Notes: a model not told the origin generated them from the letters alone. Counted from the first letter of the stretch, positions 8,254-19,419 are shown. The stretch: DNA of 22,326 nt from Priapulus caudatus (GCF_000485595.1 NW_014577142.1:505423-527748), one strand, 5' to 3'. Made by a program: numbers and translations.

Positions 8254-8316
8254 TGTGCATGTGGCGGCCGAGGTGCACATGCAGCTATACCTGCGTGTGG
8301 CGGCCGAGGTGCACGT
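8254..8316. repeat. Continuation of the 32-bp minisatellite beyond the retroelement
   Basis: Nearly two units (CATGTGGCGGCCGAGGTGCA, then CATGCAGCTATACCTGCGTG, then GCGGCCGAGGTGCAC) lie in the same orientation as the block ending at 4807. Confidence 0.88.
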
Positions 8317-8355
8317 GTTCTACCTGCTAGTGTCACGTGTTCTACCTGCTAGTGT
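8312..8355. repeat. 22-bp tandem duplication
   Basis: Two exact copies (8312-8333, 8334-8355) of a 22-base unit beginning CACGTGTTCTACCTGCTAGT sit at the right edge of the satellite. Confidence 0.95.
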
Positions 8356-8436
8356 CATACCACTCGGGTGTTTCATGACTGGCATGGTGTTGACGGTCAC
8401 CGGTGGCACTCTAGATATGCTTCAGTCATGGGTGCG

Positions 8437-8453
8437 CGAGCACGCACGCACAC

Positions 8454-8521
<68 letters not shown>

Positions 8522-8560
8522 NNNNNNNNNNCGACCGACGACCGACGACGACACACACAC

Positions 8561-8637
<77 letters not shown>

Positions 8638-8644
8638 ACACACA
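8437..8644. repeat. (CA)n microsatellite with assembly gap
   Basis: Nearly pure CA runs on both sides of the gap (about 8446-8521 and 8553-8644), separated by Ns and a short CGACCGACGACC stretch. True repeat length is unknown. His/Thr and Cys/Val open frames here are artefacts. Confidence 0.97.
8522..8531. other. Assembly gap (10 Ns)
   Basis: Ten N characters inside the CA repeat. Ten is a placeholder-like length, so the real distance is not known. Confidence 0.99.
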
Positions 8645-9035
8645 ATTTATTCAGCCGAATATTATTTTATTGACACTGCATCACAACTCACTTTCCGTGA
8701 TTGCACATGATGACAGTAACCGTATGAATTCCAGTGACATCATATCCTGCATTTGGCCGGACCGTACTGTTTATGAACCTAAAATTCCTCACAATGATAC
8801 ATCTTGTATTTAATATTTTGTTGAGCATTCTATTTTTTAATAAATAGAGTAAACGCTAAACTCCAGATAAATATTAGGTCTATTAGAAAACATACACGAT
8901 TGTGTTGCTCTCTTCTCAGTTAATTTTAATGCAAGTTGGAAATGCTATAAGTTAGTATTGATTGATACAATATCTGCGTGTCTGTCCATCAAAATAAAAA
9001 ATTGTTACTCAGAATAACGTCTTGGTATTTGAAAG

Positions 9036-9084
<49 letters not shown>

Positions 9085-9431
9085 ATTATATTACATTATA
9101 TTATTATTAATATTAATAACAATTTCATTGATATAAAAGTAAATCTTTGCACTAAACACGGCTTAGCGGCATTCGTAATTTAGCGTTCTGTCGAAGCTCA
9201 GTAACACGGGCTCTGTGCGCAGTGGGCGCAGTGGTAACCCTCCGTCAGTGTTTCGATGTTTTTCCGTTTCATCTTATTTACGATACCCTGTCTGCGACCT
9301 ACGCATGCGCACCCTAGACCGTATCTTTGAGATGTTGATTATACTGCCATCCGTCAGACGAAAACAAACCAAAAACAAGCCTCTTCTGGCATGCCTGTAG
9401 AGCAATATAACAGCACCAGAGCGCCGCTATC
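8645..9431. other. Intergenic AT-rich sequence, no gene seen
   Basis: This is low-complexity AT-rich sequence with a (TA)n microsatellite at 9037-9080. A tRNA-like A-box word near 9222 has no convincing B-box partner. Confidence 0.6.
9037..9080. repeat. (TA)n microsatellite
   Basis: About 22 uninterrupted TA dinucleotides. Confidence 0.97.
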
Positions 9432-9716
9432 GTGTTATATGAGCCTCCCATCACGGTCGGCCATGCCGCCTTGACAGCGGGAGAAAACAGCGGTGCAGTC
9501 AGTGCACAGTTTGCTGCACGCACGACTACAGGGTGCACACACGCCCGCAGCACGGTCGCACTTATAGCACGAGACTCCACCGATATACGGAGGGGAGGAA
9601 CCACGCGGGAGGCCATCGAGGTGTGGCGGCAAGAGGACATCGCGTATAAGGAAGAAGCTTCGCCGATAAATCCCACAACGTGGCGAGGACAGGAACGAAG
9701 AACGACTGCTTGTTGA
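9432..9716 (+). pseudogene. Possible C-terminal remnant of a Penelope-like or related reverse-transcriptase protein
   Basis: This open stretch of about 94 codons contains VALIARDSTDIRRGGTTREA, then IEVWRQEDIAYKEEASPINP. The pattern of a short Leu/Ala segment, ARDS..RR...REAIE and then an Asn/Pro-rich end resembles the end of Penelope-like element proteins after their GIY-YIG endonuclease (typically REAIEI, then MNRD). I judge this by eye only. No GIY-YIG core or RT motif is visible upstream, so at best it is a 5'-truncated fragment. It could be chance: the opposite strand is also open here for 120 codons with a less familiar sequence. No host-gene splice sites are evident. Confidence 0.3.
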
Positions 9717-10429
9717 TTAGATTAGTTGATGACTGGGAACTTGGTCTCGGGCGTTCCACGTCGGTGGTTCTCTTGCCTCTGCCTACTTGCTTTCTCGTTG
9801 TCTCGTCATTTTTCCTACTGCCGATACATGAAGTGCGGGCGGACGCTGACGGTCGGCTGAGACTGGAGGACGCTTGTCCTGTACATGGACTCGTTGAGCA
9901 CGCTGCATGATGATTGCAGACCCGCGACCAGCGGCCACCACTGCGCGGTAGCTTTATCTCACAGCTACTAGTCTGAGCATCATATGTGCGTCGATGATCC
10001 GTGTACGTCGAAGCCGTATGCTTTTATTACGCTTAATAATTTCATTAGGAAACGCGTCGGTTTGAATCTGCGATCGTCGTTGGAGGTGAAAATTTCTCAG
10101 ACGAATTACCCGTCACAAGAGAGAACGTTGTATGTACTAGCGATAGGCGCGGTTTAGCGCGAGCGATATTTCATCTCTCATTGACTCACAATTGCCGTCT
10201 ACATACGTTCCGACTACTCTTGTCATTCGCAAATTAGCTACGTGCTAGTATCGTTGTCAATGTAACACTAAATGTACTAATATATTATTATACGTGCTAA
10301 TATATTGCTGTGTGCTGATATATTACGACGGATTCGGAGCGTCATTAGCACACCTCCCAAGTTCGGGCGGAGAGCGATCGCGAAAGTTTCGGGAGGTAAT
10401 ATTTGCGTCGGTCGTTGACGACGCTAAAG
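9717..10429. other. Upstream region of the MyoD-family gene
   Basis: Non-coding sequence that must hold the 5' untranslated region and promoter. It is AT-rich close to the gene (TAATATATT words at 10277-10325). An in-frame TAA at 10397-10399 closes the MyoD frame upstream. I see no TATA box or regulatory array that I could defend. Confidence 0.55.
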
Positions 10430-10723
10430 ATGACGAGTGTGAGTTGCCGATACAACGAGGAGCGCTACGCCGATGCTCAGTACATGCAGGCGCCTCCCTC
10501 AGCGCTCGACCCCACCTCGCTCTACCCGCAGGGAGATAGCTACCTGCGACACAGGCACGAGTACGAGTACCTGATGCGACACTACCGTCCGCCGACCGCC
10601 TACGCGCCGCCGCCCGCCGACGTCGTCTACGGTCGCGGATTTCTACTCGACGAAAAGCGACGCGTCGGCTACGAGGAGGAAGGTCGTCCGCAGGAGGTGC
10701 CGACGACGGACTATGCCGACGCG

Positions 10724-10764
<41 letters not shown>

Positions 10765-11242
10765 GCAGCAGCAACAGCAACAGCAACAGCAGCTTCTCCT
10801 TCCGTCGTCGCAGCAGCTACACGACGCGACGGAGCCTGCCGACGCCGACGCGACGGCGACGTACTGCGCCGACGGCAGCGACGCGACGAGCGACGACGAG
10901 CATGTGCCGCACGTGTTCGCGCCGCACTTCGCGCACCGGCACGCGCCGCGCCGCTGCCTGTTGTGGGCGTGCAAGGCCTGTAAGCGCAAGACAGTGACGG
11001 TCGACCGCCGTAAGGCCGCTACGATGAGGGAGCGACGGCGTCTTCACAAGGTAAACGAGGCGTTCGAGCTGCTCAAGCGACGGACGTCGGGCAATCCGAA
11101 TCAGCGTCTGCCCAAGGTCGAGATCCTGCGCAACGCTATCGGCTACATCGAGAGTCTCGAGCAACTGTTGCGTGGCAGCCGGCCGAGCAGCCGAGACGAG
11201 AAGACGGACACGCGGTCCAGTAGCAGCTCCTCCGACTACATG
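10430..11242 (+). CDS. MyoD: MyoD-family myogenic regulatory factor, exon 1 (H/C region and bHLH domain)
   Basis: This exon encodes the DNA-binding half of a myogenic bHLH transcription factor, which heterodimerises with E proteins on CANNTG sites to switch on muscle genes. The start is ATG 10430 (A at -3); an in-frame TAA at 10397 excludes an upstream Met. A Tyr/Pro/Arg-rich N-terminus is followed by 22 consecutive Gln (residues 100-121, mixed CAA/CAG). Then come an acidic DDEH segment, the Cys/Trp motif [14 protein letters not shown] (Cys176, Trp179; the Pbx-contact motif in vertebrate MyoD) and the bHLH at about 192-247. The basic region, [21 protein letters not shown], keeps the Ala-Thr pair and Lys needed for myogenic specificity. 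Helix 2 includes [17 protein letters not shown] Ser-rich segment precedes the donor ATG|GTAAGA at 11243 (phase 0). Family assignment is near certain. Confidence 0.97.
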
Positions 11243-11854
11243 GTAAGAGAGAAGGTTTACGACTATATACTAACTATATACGAACTATATACGAACTAGC
11301 AGAGTATAATGCGTACATTATAAATAGGTCATAATAATGACTACATTCCAATTAGCGAATTTAAAAATTGCATTACTATATAATCTAATAAGCATTAGCA
11401 CATACTGATAACGTTGTGAGTTGCCAGTATCACTATAGTAGATAATAGACACAATATCTAATATTTTTACTCTTGTTAATGTTTTGATTATAATTTACAC
11501 AGGTTAATTTAGAATATTATATTAATTATTAAATTATATTAATTATGTATAGCCAAACGACGAGTCGTTACACCGCAAATAATTCGATTTCTCCATGTCC
11601 CTTGCACATTAAAACCCTAATTTTAAAGACACTATCATAATCATTATTGAATTTTAAGAGTGTGGATAGTGTGTATAGAATGCTACCGCATCGCGTATCG
11701 TTGTGTATTATGTGAAACGGGCTAATGCGCGATCTAACTAACTCGTATTTAATTACTCATCGCACCATAATAAGAAAAGCTGTGAAGGACGCAGTGCCGA
11801 TACTTTAGCGTATTATTATAGCGAATATACTATAGCGAACGTTATCATTATATC

Positions 11855-11938
11855 AGTGAATAATAATAGACTATTATAGTCTATTAACTATAGTCTTTAA
11901 TAATAGACTATTATAATCATAGTCTATTATTATTCACT
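11855..11938. repeat. 84-bp imperfect palindrome in MyoD intron 1
   Basis: The outer arms AGTGAATAATAATAGACTAT and ATAGTCTATTATTATTCACT are exact inverted repeats of 20 bp. Between them are further TAGACTATTATA/TATAGTCTATTA inverted copies. It could be a tiny foldback MITE or an extruding AT-rich hairpin. Confidence 0.88.
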
Positions 11939-12318
11939 CCTGATTATATGAATAATACTATTATAAATTTAAAATTTACCGTTTCAAATAATAAAACACC
12001 CAGAAAAATTAAGCGTAAATGTAAACAGCTATTACCGGACATTTAGGAAATATCTTTGAACTTATATGTCGACACTTAATACCAAGAGGTGTTAGTAGTT
12101 CAATTATAATATTCAAATTTCTATGAAATATATTCCGAAATTTTTCATAATAATTCGAGCGTGCGTTCGTACCAAGGTATGTTGTCTGTGTGTTTGTGCT
12201 ACGTGAGTGGGTGCGTGCGTGCGCGAGCGTCTCTCTCTCCGGTTTTCTCTGTGTGCGTGCGCTCGCGAAGGTGAAAGAGGAACTGTTGTAATTCTACATC
12301 CGCCTTAGGATTTTATTG

Positions 12319-12434
<116 letters not shown>

Positions 12435-12758
12435 AAAATTTATAAACTATTTCATAAAATATAAAAATTTCATCAATTATTAATAAAGTGGTGGGAGCAC
12501 TTTTTTTAATTATAAATTGACAAAAAGTCAATAGGTATATAAAGCTAAACGATTTCTGTCATTTATCGCAATGTTTTTTTTCACGTGAGGCATGCATGGA
12601 GGCGGCTTCTATAATTCCCATTATGAACAAACTGATAACGAACCGTTAACGGTGTGAGCACTTGATTCTTCATTGAAAAAAGTTTTATAGGCCTGGAGCG
12701 ATCGCGGATATCAAGTTCTCTACTATTCGGTCATTATTGACCCATGATACTGCACAGA

Positions 12759-12759
<1 letters not shown>

Positions 12760-12843
<84 letters not shown>

Positions 12844-13080
12844 TCCACGCGCGCGCACGCACGCACGCACGCACACACACATCACACACGCACACGCTCA
12901 CAGCACACACACACACACACACACCACACACACAACCCACCACACACACACACACCACATACACACACACACACACACCACACACACGTACACGCACGCA
13001 TGCACGCACGCACGCGGCACGCACGCACGCACGCACGCCACGCACACACACCACACACAGACACCACACGCAAGCACGGC
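12760..13080. repeat. (CA)n/(CACG)n microsatellite block
   Basis: CA dinucleotides are mixed with CGCA tetranucleotides and a few CACC breaks, covering about 320 bp. Open frames on both strands are artefacts. Confidence 0.95.
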
Positions 13081-13096
13081 GGCTGCACACCCAGAG

Positions 13097-13097
<1 letters not shown>

Positions 13098-13173
<76 letters not shown>
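13098..13173. repeat. (GA)n microsatellite
   Basis: A nearly pure GA tract with one GGGA break near 13161, directly after the CA-rich block. Confidence 0.97.
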
Positions 13174-14499
13174 GTGTGTATGCGTGGTATAGGGGTAAGG
13201 GAATTGAGAGATTGCGTGGGTGGATGGCGGTCTGACTAACAGACATATGCGCATACATGATATCATGATGATATACGTATATAATATTAATGAAATAGTA
13301 GCATTTCTATTACATTTCACTGAGTATGCGGCTCAGGGCGGCTCAGGAACTGTTTTTACACACACGTGTGGTAATCCGGCCTCGGTACGCAGGCATGTTG
13401 TTCGCCTCGCGTTGAATATTCTCGATATCTTCGCTAAATTTGATACGCGGCGATATAAATCAATAAAAGTTAAGGGTCCATTAATAAAGCAATATGGATG
13501 GGTGACGGAACAGATCTGCAAAGCTATTAGGCCAGCTGTTGCGAGACGCCACCGCTGACGACTCCTTAAAGGAGGCCCGCTGCTTGCGCGGCTGCGTATA
13601 CGTGCGTGCGTCTTTACTGCGCGCCGGCATGCTCGAGAAAGAAGATGCAATCAGCAATCAACCGAAACAGATAAAACGCGAAACTGAGTTACTATATCAT
13701 CTCGCTGCGACTCATTAGGAAGTGGCTAGTGGGCGGCCGGTCGGTTGGTCGGTCGGTGCCATTCCGGCGCTGCTCTCGCGTGTACAACCGCCGGGGTGCT
13801 GTCTGATATCAGAGAAAACACAAGAGACAATGTCACGCCCACGCTGCTATCACTGATCGTTCATCACACGGACACGCCGCGGCGTTGTTCTTATTATTAT
13901 ACCGACGCGAAAAGATTGCGAGCAAGCGTACTGCTCCGCCGGTGATGTACCGGCACGCACCCAGCACAACCACTCTTGCCGGCTCTCCTTTAACTTCCTA
14001 TTACCCGGGATGACGTTTTCACAGTCGGCGAGTTTTATTTAAAGCCGCAGGGACAGGCGGGGGATAGATCCCAGACCTCATCAGTGCGGCAAAGGTTAAT
14101 CGTTTTTTTTCTCGCGAACACTATGCAGGCAGTTGTTAAGGACCGTGAGGATAGGGTTGCTCCCACTCCCCGACGCAAGCTGCCTAGATTCAGATGCCAT
14201 CATTCACTGAAATTATATGCGCCAATTTCGGTTAAGATTTCACACAGCTATTTATTTTCGATGCGGACAGATCGTTCATCACACGCGCACGGGATCTGGC
14301 CGCGGCGATGCTAAACAGCATCGGGGGAATTCTTGGCTGCCACGGGTCGGCTGTAAAGTTAAGAGACCAGGTGCTGCGTGCCTGTATACTAACGCTCTGC
14401 AATGCGGACGAACCCACGCGCAAACCCGCGCGGTCAGTGTTTTACGACCTTGCATATACGTATATTTATATATGTGCATGCGTGCGTTTATTGTTTTAG

Positions 14500-14575
14500 A
14501 CGGTGAACAGTCCGCGATACTACATGGAAAAGCTGCAGCACTACGGCGAAACTAATTACCAAAGTGTCACGAACG
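14500..14575 (+). CDS. MyoD: MyoD-family factor, exon 2
   Basis: This small 76-bp internal exon is bounded by TTTTAG at 14494-14499 and GGTAAG at 14575-14580. It reads TVNSPRYYMEKLQHYGETNY, then QSVTN, entering in phase 0 and leaving in phase 1. Vertebrate MyoD genes have the same three-exon plan, with a short middle exon after the Ser-rich region and a Tyr-rich content (MDYSGPP...YYNEA). The frame joins exons 1 and 3 without a stop, which supports the model. A pyrimidine-rich TTTATTGTTTTAG acceptor precedes it. Confidence 0.9.
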
Positions 14576-14869
14576 GTAAGAGATTAAACCCTAACACGTA
14601 GGAACATATGAAGGACTATAAAGGTCGCAGTGGTAAAGACGTCTGCATATATCAATTATCACAAAACTAATGCTTCATATGCACTGATGCGTCATACGCA
14701 CTGATATGAATATCAGAACCTTGAATATCACATACACCGTCGGTTTCTCGCAGCTGGCGACCATAGCAGGAATAATTAGAGTGATGGTGATGATGATGAT
14801 GTGATGCTGCTGCTGCTGATGATGATGAATGTAATGATGATGATGATGATGATGATGATCCGTCTACAG
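14576..14869. other. Intron 2 of the MyoD-family gene
   Basis: A 294-bp GT-AG intron (GTAAGA ... CTACAG). Its 3' part (14781-14859) is a GAT/GCT trinucleotide repeat that ends only about 10 bases before the acceptor, leaving little room for a polypyrimidine tract. Confidence 0.88.
14781..14859. repeat. (GAT)n/(GCT)n trinucleotide repeat next to a splice acceptor
   Basis: GATGGTGATGATGATGATG, then GCTGCTGCTGCT, then GATGATGATG runs, interrupted by AATGTAATG at about 14827-14836. Confidence 0.93.
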
Positions 14870-15018
14870 GTCTGTCGCCAGATGGCAGCAATGCTGCGTC
14901 CAGCCTCGACTGCCTCTCTCTCATCGTCGAGAACCTCGTACCAACGACGAAGCAGGTTTCCTCTGATAAGGTTAGCGAGAAGCCCTTAGGGGGACGTACA
15001 CGTGTACATACTGCCTAG
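14870..15018 (+). CDS. MyoD: MyoD-family factor, exon 3 (helix III region and stop)
   Basis: The acceptor CTACAG ends at 14869. The split codon GGT (Gly) is completed from exon 2. The exon reads GLSPDGSNAASSLDCLSLIV, then ENLVP, which matches the conserved C-terminal helix III of MyoD and Myf5 (SSLDCLSSIVERI), an element used in chromatin opening by vertebrate MyoD. A short tail, TTKQVSSDKVSEKPLGGRTR, then VHTA, ends at TAG 15016-15018. The whole protein is 345 residues, close to vertebrate MyoD (about 320). The C-terminal tail after helix III is much shorter than in vertebrates, while the N-terminus is longer because of the Gln run. Confidence 0.93.
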
Positions 15019-15290
15019 CTCCGGCATCAATGTTTGGTGTGTGTGCGTGAGTTCGCAGCCATATTTTCCATTATCCCCATCGGAGAGCAGAGAGAGTACC
15101 CTTCACCGGGTTTACTCGATCGTCGAATTTTACGGAACACCAAATGATACGGACATTATACAGATACCGTCTTATTTTCGCTCGATCTATGAAAATAATG
15201 TGTGACGATCCCTTCATGATTATATCTTTGTGTTTACTTGGCCATCGTGCTATTATCAATACCCGTAGCTAGCGTAAACTTTATTTTGAT

Positions 15291-15296
15291 AATAAA
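15291..15296 (+). terminator. Candidate polyadenylation signal of the MyoD-family gene
   Basis: AATAAA occurs 273 bases after the stop codon, in AT-rich sequence. A second AATAAA lies at 15656-15661. Which one is used cannot be told from sequence. Confidence 0.4.
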
Positions 15297-17600
15297 GGTT
15301 GGACTGGTATTAGCTAACCATAGAATGTCAAAATTAAAACTAATATTTCATTGGCATGTATGGCATGCGTAACTATTATTATTTTTGTTGTTATCAAGTT
15401 TAGAGGGCAGCTCAAAAATCCTTGTGTATAATAGGAAATGCTGCGAGAAGAAAGATATCATTCTGACCAGAGTACCACATCATCGCTGTTTGTCTTACAA
15501 TTAATTACCGCATGGAAAATAATTATCATTATCGTAACGAATCCGATACTGATACGGAATTTGTTTAATTTGTATGGGTGGTAATAATTTAGTATATGGT
15601 GACTCGCGGAGATTGACTCCGCAGTTCTTCGTTGTAAGCTCGCTACCGCCATGAAAAATAAATGGTTATCAAAATTGAGCATTGCGAACTCACTACCCAA
15701 ATAGCTACACGAAAACTATAATGTCAGTATTCTCACAACTCCCACTATGGCAACTTTTGCCTTAATCAAAATTAAACTCATAATTAACCAAATAAATTGC
15801 TCACTTATCTACTATGCATCTGTTTCGCAGGATTACATTCTACATTAGATATGTTCATATGTACATTTCAGAATTGCTACTGTCACTATGAAAATAAATA
15901 TTCTATTGTATAAAACTATACGATCGAACAACGTTTTTTACTTCTTTTGCCGGAAATATAAACTTTAAAAAATCGTTGAATATACACATATTTTCGTTAA
16001 TTACTTTTTCACAAATAGGTCAGTTTTCCACGATATTGGTTGACGACTAATGAATGTTTAACCATATTCTCGTTGGTTAGGTGTTTTTACTTAGATGGTT
16101 GGTTGCCATTATTGTTTTGTAAACACAACCCACTTTAAACTATTGGAAAAAATATTTGCGTGCGTGCGTACGTGTGCGCGTGCATGTGGGAGCAGGGATG
16201 CTGCTGCCAATAAATTTGTTTATAGATGCGATAGGATATCGTGAAACGGAGACAGACACAAAGCTGAGATGTATATCTGCCCGTTGTCAGACAGTTTTTG
16301 CTCCCGATGATTGATGCAATTTCTCCCCCACCGTTTCCTGTTTTCTTCCTGCTTCACTTTTGTCGCTTGTCATTTATAATACCCAGAATAAGAGTTGTGT
16401 ATCTCAATTTTCAAGGACCGCGTTTTTACATTGCATATGAGTTTCACAAAAATGCACTCGCTCGAGCGTTGACGATCGCTTTAGTCTAATTTAGTGCGCC
16501 GCGAGAGACAACGACAAACCAAAGACGTGTTCGTATAGGTGCATATACACGGAGCATACTCATAGCAGAGACACCTCCTGCACACTGCTCCCATGGGCGA
16601 CGCAGACGCCAACTTTATGTGAAAATGCACCATTATTTTACCGATTATCAGCTCCAGAAATCTTAGATGTTTATCTGTTTCTACGGCTCTGCCGCCAAGG
16701 ATCCTACGGCTATAGAATACACGAACATAAGAGAGGCTGTCATGTCTATTGGGGGCGTCAGTAGCTACCGGGCACGGGGATGGACCTTTCCCTGATGTCC
16801 CACGTGCATGTCAACACTCGCGTTTTATTGCTCCTCCGATGGTGTTCATCCCAGCTCAACTGTAGCTTTCTGTCGACGGCAAAGCTTGCATGAACGGAAG
16901 TAGTGTGACGTACAACATATCTGGTGACAGGCGCCACTGCCTTCGTGTTTTGGTCGCGACTATACCGACGTTCAAATTCTACTACAACGCAGGCAACTTT
17001 ACTCTAGTCCTAACTTTTTCGCGTATAGTTTTTATCGTGTGTAAACAGCTAACGAAAGGCGATCGCTTCGCCTATACGAGTCGTCATGAAAAGTTTTCAT
17101 TGTTATTTAGAAGTTTATTTTGTTGCTCGTGTGGTGGTCAGCGGGTAGGAAAGTAGGGGGAGGTACGAGCGAGGGTGTATGGGGGTAATTTCAAGGAATT
17201 TTGGAGGGGTGTGGAACAAAGGAGTGCGTGGTTGGTACTAAATAGGGATGTGGTAGAGTGTGAACGAGGTTGTTCGGGAGGGAGGGGAGTACGAACGAGC
17301 ACTGCGTGTTAGCATATATAGCGCACGTGCGCTTCGGCGATTTATTTTTGTTTGCCTTATGCAAAAGCAAATAGGCATCTCGCGTAACCATAATGTAACA
17401 GCATTACAGCTAATGATGGATGGTTTTTCTTAAAGAATGCTCAAAGTGTTTACGAAATCTTATATGGTTATGGTTTCGGCCGGGGTCGGATGCATTTCAG
17501 GCGATGATGGTTACAGCCACTAGCCGACGTTAACGGCTCCCACAAGCCTCTGTAGTTACAAGTGTATCAGGTATTGCTTAGCTTAAACACAGCGACGTAC
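15297..17600. other. Intergenic sequence, no gene recognised
   Basis: This is AT-rich, non-repetitive DNA with short open frames only. Small features are a GTGCGTGCGTAC run at about 16156-16186 and a purine-rich, G-run-rich strand at about 17115-17300. No tRNA, coding homology or element ends were seen. Confidence 0.55.
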
Positions 17601-17737
17601 TCTAACATCCCCCACTAACATCCCCCACCGCTCTCAATACACTGCTTCTTCGCAACTCACGGCGCAGACGGGAAGTGAGGTGTGGAGGGTGTGCAGACCT
17701 TGTTAAATGGAGCAACAATACCAATGAGAAAGACAGA

Positions 17738-17895
17738 TAGAAGAACGGCACTGTTGAAACGAAAAGAAGGGAACCAACAGACGGAAAACAGACGGAAAAA
17801 CAGACAGAGACACAGACAGACCGACCGACAGACAGACAGACAGACAGACGGACGTACGGACAGACTTGCGGAGACAGACAGACACACACATACAA

Positions 17896-17927
<32 letters not shown>

Positions 17928-18095
17928 GGACGGACGGATAGAACTGACAGACAAGACTGACAGAGAGATAGAGAAACAGACAATCAGACGGACGGACAAA
18001 CGGACGGACAAACAGACGGAGAGACGGACATACATACGCACATACATACCGTACGCACATACATACGGACAGACAGACTGACTGACTTACAGACA
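17738..18095. repeat. (CAGA)n/(CGGA)n tetranucleotide repeat block
   Basis: Irregular GACAGACAGACA and GACGGACGGACA runs with CATA insertions. The long Ser/Val/Cys/Leu open frames on the minus strand are repeat-derived. Confidence 0.92.
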
Positions 18096-18142
18096 GAGAG
18101 TGGGGAGAGAGATGCGGGATAGAACAAAAAAGACGTGGAGAT

Positions 18143-18143
<1 letters not shown>

Positions 18144-18231
<88 letters not shown>
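18144..18231. repeat. (GA)n microsatellite
   Basis: About 44 GA dinucleotides without interruption, followed by a degenerate purine tail to about 18290. Confidence 0.97.
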
Positions 18232-18233
<2 letters not shown>

Positions 18234-18291
18234 TGAGGAAGACGGGAGAGAGAACGAGAGAGTGAGACAAAGAAGAGAGGGAGAGAGAAGT

Positions 18292-19262
18292 TTAAACACT
18301 CAAGGCACTTGGTTTTGGGAGCGATCATTTTAAAATACCAAAGGTATAATGTTCAAACAGATAACCGGGTGAACAAAGAAAAAAGTAGTTTGGTAATATT
18401 TTTTTTTGCATTACTGCAGAGGTTTTCCACGACTTCCCCGTCGGGATGATCCTACCCAGACGTACTTTGATGCATTTCTTTGTATATATATGACAATTTA
18501 CAAGCTCGCTGTCTGGTTTCAGAGGGAGCAACGAGCTACTCGTCCAGACACTGTCAGCATCAGGTTGCTTCGCTCCACCCTGAGTAAAGCCAGACAGCCA
18601 ATCGGCCAATATACCAACCTACGTATCACAGTGACGCCTCCTGGTGACAGAAACGAATTTTGCATATACCAAAGCACGCCAAAGAAATCGGTGTCGCCTT
18701 CTGCCAATCACAAATCTACAGCACGAAGCTTTCCCACTCTTCGACTGATTACGAAAGGTCGCGGCAAAACCCAACAATTTAAGGCACCGAATGCCAACCC
18801 TGCCTTCAAATGCTTGTATTGGGGTGTGGGTGAGAAACGAAAGCTACAACCTTTGATATAGCGTTCACTGACAGAAAGCACGACGAAACATCGGCTGCAC
18901 AAAACACGGGGGATTCGATTCGTGTTCTCGGGTTAGTGATCTACACATTTAGCAGGGAAAAGACATTTGAAAGCAAGCAAAACCACACACACCGATATGG
19001 TTAATAATTAGCATCCAACTTTATTACTGCTTTAGTTATATTAAATACTGCAGTTTCGCGCAATATTTTTTAAGTAACAACAACAATATTACAGAAATAT
19101 CATCATTAACAGTCAATCGTTAATTGTCTCCTAACTAAAACGTGAAAAAATAATCCTTGAATATAATATGATGGTTATTGTCTCTCCAGATTAAATACGT
19201 CTTTGATACGTAACAACAAATAAATTTATCCCTTATACCTACACCTATGTGCGAGTGCGTCC
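18292..19262. other. Intergenic sequence with an unassigned 151-codon open frame
   Basis: The plus strand is open at 18406-18861, but the translation has no motif, signal peptide or family resemblance that I know, and the minus strand is also partly open. Two CCAAT pentamers lie close together at 18600-18611. The rest is AT-rich. I do not call a gene. An AATAAA in minus-strand sense at 19025-19020 could serve the SDR gene downstream of its stop, about 600 bases away. Confidence 0.45.
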
Positions 19263-19419
19263 CAGTGGCGGATCCAGAAGTGAATTCTAGGGGGGGGGCG
19301 AGTCATGTGAGCTCAAGGGCACGAAGCGCCAGAGGGGGAGGGTGTTAGGCTAAAATACCATTGCCCTGAAAATTCTAGGGAGAGGCGACCGCCCCCTGTG
19401 CCCCCCTGGATCCGTCACT
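19263..19419. mobile_element. 157-bp MITE with hAT-like CAGTGGCGGATCCAG ends
   Basis: The left end, CAGTGGCGGATCCAG, and the right end, CTGGATCCGTCACT, are inverted repeats with one mismatch. Both are followed inward by G-rich or C-rich runs (GGGGGGGGGCGAG and CGACCGCCCCC). GCGTCC flanks both sides (19257-19262 and 19420-19425), as expected for a target duplication; hAT elements make 8-bp ones, so part may have drifted. Ends of the CAGNGGCGGATCCAG type are common in invertebrate MITEs. Confidence 0.8.

Noticed and set aside
9217-9260. tRNA-like A box (GGGCGCAGTGGTAAC), possible tRNA-derived SINE
   Set aside because: No convincing B box at the expected spacing (the nearest is TGTTTCGATG), no cloverleaf and no defined tail.
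10711-10989. Antisense Cys-rich frame over the MyoD exon
   Set aside because: It is the complement of the CAG/CAA glutamine run and the GC-rich exon. The sense strand has clear bHLH homology.
12734-13258. Cys/Val-rich and His/Thr-rich frames up to 174 codons
   Set aside because: They are translations of CA and GA microsatellites in several frames on both strands.
17115-17300. G-run-rich strand as a possible G-quadruplex
   Set aside because: G-runs are separated by loops mostly longer than 7 bases. The purine bias is notable but structure is not supported by eye.
17602-18270. 222-codon minus-strand frame rich in Ser, Leu, Val and Cys
   Set aside because: It is composed almost wholly of the CAGA/CGGA and GA repeats. 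No splice sites or domain.
18406-18861. 151-codon plus-strand open frame
   Set aside because: No recognisable motif, and no coding-like bias or partner exon visible. Kept only as a note under the intergenic stretch.
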